Source: a virus. Taken from it: 49,957 bases of DNA. Location: the IMG/VR virus record IMGVR_UViG_3300031569_000008, positions 1 through 49,957 of that record; one strand, 5' to 3'. Position numbers and translations under genes: made by a program. The notes under the pieces were generated by a model. It saw only the letters and a program-made list of their open reading frames with translations, was not told the origin of the DNA and did not search any database. Every line of letters begins with the position of its first letter. Within the stretch, counting starts at the first letter, position 1. Shown here piece by piece: positions 48,075 through 49,957 of the stretch.

Positions 48075-48146
48075 GTGCGCAGGGAGGGTTCGAACCTCCG
48101 ACCTTTGGGATATGAACCCAACGAGCTACCGCTGCTCTACCGCGCA
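48075..48146 (-). tRNA. tRNA with CAU anticodon (Met or Ile2)
   Basis: All four arms fold on the minus strand: a 7-bp acceptor (TGCGCGG with CTGCGCA, one wobble), D-stem GAGC/GCTC, anticodon stem TTGGG/CCCAA with loop TTCATAT (anticodon CAT), and T-stem GGAGG/CCTCC with TTCGAAC. CCA is not encoded, and the base at the discriminator place would be C, which is unusual. The first acceptor pair is T-A, so it is not a typical bacterial initiator. CAU could read Met, or AUA (Ile) if the host lysidine enzyme modifies it. Confidence 0.92.
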
Positions 48147-48159
48147 AATGTGTATAGCA

Positions 48160-48426
48160 TTAATCAAGTAATACCATGTAAGCTTTAGTGTTATTAGTTC
48201 TAAACCAAGTTAATGCTTTATTAAAATCTTTTATCATTTCATCATTAACTCTATTAGAGCCAATAGCAAACACGTGATTACAACCCATAATAAAGTCATA
48301 CAAAGATAGCTCTATATTGTTAAGATCGTAAGATTCGCCACTAAAAGGGTTAGTAACTTTTTCACCTTTATCATATACAGAGCCATTGAACCATTTAGGT
48401 ATTGTCTGTTTATTTTTCATCTTCAT
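48160..48426 (-). CDS. Conserved small phage protein
   Basis: The 88-residue protein starts basic, then has 'IPKWFNGSVYDKGEKVTNPF' and a helical 'IELSLYDFIMGCNHVFAIGS', followed by a helix ('EMIKDFNKALTWFRTNN') and short strand. I recall similar 'KWFNG..YDKG..V.NPF.GE' proteins across many marine T4-like and other phages. No function is known to me. It overlaps the coiled-coil gene upstream by 17 bases. Confidence 0.7.
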   Translation of the reverse strand: MKMKNKQTIPKWFNGSVYDKGEKVTNPFSGESYDLNNIELSLYDFIMGCNHVFAIGSNRVNDEMIKDFNKALTWFRTNNTKAYMVLLD

Positions 48427-48772
48427 CTGCAGGTATAATATTAAAACAATCTTCTATATAATCACACACAGTCTCGTTGATCTCGTCTACGTCAGTAAAC
48501 TCTATGTTAGATAGTTCTAATTGATTATCGTAATTGATTTCAAAGTCATAGCTGTAAGAGCTTGTTTCATCAAAGCTTATTTGTTGCAAAGCTTGGTGCA
48601 CAGCTTCTCTTATCTCATCGACTTGAGAAGGATATAGCTCGGGCTTGTTAACGTTTGCTAGCTTTTTGTTAGCTTCTTTTAAATCGTCTTTTAATACTTT
48701 AGCGTTTAATTCTACGGAGTTTAGTGTTGTTTCTAACTCGTTTACTTTTTTTTCTAGTTCTTCTTTGTTCAT
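48410..48772 (-). CDS. Coiled-coil acidic protein
   Basis: The 120-residue protein has an N-terminal coiled coil (residues 1-42, 'ELEKKVNELETTLNSVELNA'), a short helix ('VDEIREAVHQALQQI') and a very acidic beta-type C-terminal half ('YDFEINYDNQLELSNIEF') ending in 'PADEDEK'. The acidic part might mimic nucleic acid or bind a basic partner, a pattern seen in host-takeover proteins, but this is inference. It overlaps both neighbours slightly. Confidence 0.65.
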   Translation of the reverse strand: MNKEELEKKVNELETTLNSVELNAKVLKDDLKEANKKLANVNKPELYPSQVDEIREAVHQALQQISFDETSSYSYDFEINYDNQLELSNIEFTDVDEINETVCDYIEDCFNIIPADEDEK

Positions 48773-48984
48773 AATTCTTTATTTATTATATTATCTATTT
48801 TGTTTATTAAGTAGTCTTTGTCTGACATATTACCATAATACTCTTGTAAACGCCAAGATATATCGTGTAATTTATTTTCTAAAGCTGTAATATATATTTT
48901 ATCATCTTGCTTAAGAGGCATTTGTCCTGGTATAATATCGCCAGACTCTACTAGTTCGTTGTATTTTCTTATTGAATTGCTCAT
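48769..48984 (-). CDS. Small hypothetical protein
   Basis: The ATG at 48984, one base after the upstream stop (TAATATG), gives 71 residues; a second in-frame ATG at 48996 gives 75 but runs into the previous gene. The protein is helical ('SIRKYNELVESGDIIPGQMP', then 'ALENKLHDISWRLQEYYG') with an acidic, Ile-rich end. No motif or family is recognised. Its stop overlaps the coiled-coil gene's start by four bases. Confidence 0.6.
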   Translation of the reverse strand: MSNSIRKYNELVESGDIIPGQMPLKQDDKIYITALENKLHDISWRLQEYYGNMSDKDYLINKIDNIINKEL

Positions 48985-48985
48985 A

Positions 48986-49417
48986 TTAAAAATCATATAG
49001 TGTTAAGTTTCTCATTCCATAGTTTCTTTTGCAGAATTCTATAATGTATACTAGTCTAGCAAGCGGATCATGTATTAATTCTCTAGCATGACATATAGAT
49101 TTTATAGTTCTTAGCTTACCGTCTGTCATTACAGTCCATCTTTCTTCGCGTTTATACATTTTGTTTAGTTGATATATTCTATCACTTGAGTTACATCTTC
49201 TGACATAGCCTGTTTTGTAAGACGCTAGTTGATCACCATTAGGTAAAACAAATTGTCTTGTGCCATTTTGTTTTTGTCTATCAGTAGTCATTTCTTTGAT
49301 ATTGTACTCAACGTACATTCTTTTAGCAAATAAATCTACTAATTCTACTCTTCTTTGTCTCCAGTCGTTTTTTGGAGTTGTGTATTCGTTCATAATTGCT
49401 TCTTGTAAATTTGTCAT
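48986..49417 (-). CDS. Hypothetical basic protein
   Basis: This 143-residue protein is rich in Arg, Lys and Tyr and has mixed helices and strands ('DWRQRRVELVDLFAKRMYVE', 'TRQFVLPNGDQLASYKTGYV', 'IHDPLARLVYIIEFCKRNYG'). A DNA- or RNA-binding role is compatible with its charge, but no motif supports it. Only two bases separate its end from the next frame. Confidence 0.65.
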   Translation of the reverse strand: MTNLQEAIMNEYTTPKNDWRQRRVELVDLFAKRMYVEYNIKEMTTDRQKQNGTRQFVLPNGDQLASYKTGYVRRCNSSDRIYQLNKMYKREERWTVMTDGKLRTIKSICHARELIHDPLARLVYIIEFCKRNYGMRNLTLYDF

Positions 49418-49419
49418 AG

Positions 49420-49629
49420 TTATTTTTTGTTAAATGCGTCACCTAGAAAATCTAGATCACATGAATTCATAATATCAAACGCGTCACCATATTTTACTTC
49501 AGTAAAGTAGTACTCATCGCTGAGAGCTCTTATTAAAGCATCGTGTGAATGTTTTCTGTTTTTAAAGTTTTCGCTGATACTTGTTTTGTATTCAGGCTTT
49601 AGTTGTTCGTAAAGATTTAATTTTTGCAT
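49420..49629 (-). CDS. Small hypothetical protein
   Basis: The 69-residue protein begins 'MQKLNLYEQLKPEYKTSISE' and has a helical, polar body with a strand-like 'YYFTEVKYGDAFDI'. The start resembles other small 'LNLYEQLKPE' phage proteins I recall near the ends of replication arms. No function is known to me. It precedes the 143-residue gene by two bases and follows a 33-base gap. Confidence 0.6.
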   Translation of the reverse strand: MQKLNLYEQLKPEYKTSISENFKNRKHSHDALIRALSDEYYFTEVKYGDAFDIMNSCDLDFLGDAFNKK

Positions 49630-49662
49630 TTGTTTTATTATATTATCGGTTTTTATTCGTAT

Positions 49663-49812
49663 TTATTTTGTATACTCTACAATTTCTTTGCACGCTTCTA
49701 TAACGTCTTCAAAGTATTCATCGTCTAAGTAATCAGGATCTTCATTACCTGCAGCGTGTGAGTATTTAATAGTATCTATTAACTCATCTAATTGTTCATA
49801 AAGATTTTTCAT
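49663..49812 (-). CDS. Small acidic protein (49 residues)
   Basis: A 49-residue acidic, helical frame lies just after the tmRNA-like RNA and starts at an ATG preceded by an A/T-rich leader (AAAATAACT). Its sequence includes 'LYEQLDELIDTIKYSHA' and 'DDEYFEDVIEACKEIVEY'. It is a plausible first protein of this minus-strand segment as seen in the window. It has no known motif. Confidence 0.6.
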   Translation of the reverse strand: MKNLYEQLDELIDTIKYSHAAGNEDPDYLDDEYFEDVIEACKEIVEYTK

Positions 49813-49834
49813 AGTTATTTTATTTTAAGTTTAG

Positions 49835-49912
49835 TGGAGGTGGAGAGATTCGAACTCTCTTCCGCAATAGTTCCATATAGGCTTTCTATCACGTCAATAC
49901 CAAGTCACCCCC
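49835..49912 (-). ncRNA. tmRNA-like tRNA-mimic domain without an mRNA portion
   Basis: A 78-base minus-strand element folds like the tRNA-like domain of tmRNA. Its 5' end GGGGGTGACTTGG and the GACG after it closely resemble the tmRNA 5' consensus, and it pairs with CACCTCC at the 3' end (7 bp, one G-U). The T-arm is GAGAG/CTCTC around TTCGAAT. No D-stem forms, as in tmRNA. A P2-like helix GTGATAG/CTATTGC (two wobbles) is capped by a 15-base loop where tmRNA would carry the tag frame and pseudoknots. CCA is not encoded (CTA). It may be a minimal or degenerate tmRNA, or an odd tRNA. Confidence 0.6.
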
Positions 49913-49957
49913 GTGTGTGCAGTCATGCTCGCTTGATCCTGTTGGTTAAGGCTCGTC

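Noticed and set aside
49835-49912. Ordinary tRNA-Leu or tRNA-Ser reading of the last RNA element
   Set aside because: A TTGGTA D-loop-like string and GATAG/CTATT stem resemble tRNA-Leu, but the D-stem is missing and the anticodon loop would have 15 bases; the tmRNA-like reading explains both ends better.
1-49957. CRISPR arrays, insertion sequences, integrase or reverse-transcriptase based variation systems
   Set aside because: No regularly spaced repeat arrays, transposase or recombinase motifs, or template/variable repeat pairs were seen on either strand.

Overview
The window is one side of an AT-rich, tailed double-stranded DNA phage genome, most likely a short-tailed (podovirus-type) phage of a marine or aquatic Bacteroidota/Flavobacteriia host. 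The host guess rests on two things seen in the sequence. Genes start after A/T-rich leaders with almost no Shine-Dalgarno motif, and the exported proteins carry short signal peptides ending in 'NSQ' or 'FSQ', a flavobacterial habit. The phage assignment rests on terminase, portal, scaffold, capsid, tail ring and nozzle proteins, ejection proteins and a T7-like primase-helicase. I see no integrase, transposase, CRISPR array or reverse transcriptase. No DNA polymerase or single-subunit RNA polymerase gene is in the window, so the genome probably extends beyond it.

Plus-strand arm (101-33519): virion assembly and lysis. Small early ORFs and a GroES-like candidate lead to the small and large terminase, portal, acidic scaffold and major capsid protein. 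Two strong hairpin terminators flank a conserved hypothetical gene. Then come two ring/adaptor proteins, a 1890-residue tail nozzle-like protein, a beta-rich appendage protein, two candidate ejection proteins and a giant 3020-residue internal protein with a zincin motif and a HAD phosphatase domain. The arm ends with an outer-membrane beta-barrel-like protein, a membrane/coiled-coil protein, a secreted thioredoxin-fold protein and an M15 peptidase (endolysin candidate). Gene spacing is tight and many junctions overlap (TAATG), so translational coupling is likely.

The two arms converge at 33520-33575 on a bidirectional hairpin terminator and a (TAAC)6 repeat that holds stops in every frame.

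Minus-strand arm (49912 down to 33570): replication, recombination and nucleotide supply. In transcription order it has a tmRNA-like small RNA, small hypothetical genes, tRNA-CAU, ATP-dependent DNA ligase, a 3D-domain protein, a helix-turn-helix protein, a sigma-70-family factor, an ERF annealing protein, a PD-(D/E)XK exonuclease, an SSB-like protein, the primase-helicase, a ThyA-family enzyme with Asp at the dUMP-specifying position, a MazG fusion, a MazG-like protein, a T7 endonuclease I-like resolvase, and ribonucleotide reductase NrdB and NrdA. A lipoprotein/coiled-coil/membrane/nucleotidyltransferase cassette sits between nrdB and nrdA. Together these genes make and channel dNTPs, prime and unwind DNA, recombine and ligate it, and probably redirect host RNA polymerase.

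No stretch longer than 300 bases lacks a gene. The largest gaps are 1-100 (two inverted repeats), 8694-8776 (terminator), 43782-43854 (AT-rich, no convincing promoter seen) and 48056-48159 (tRNA).
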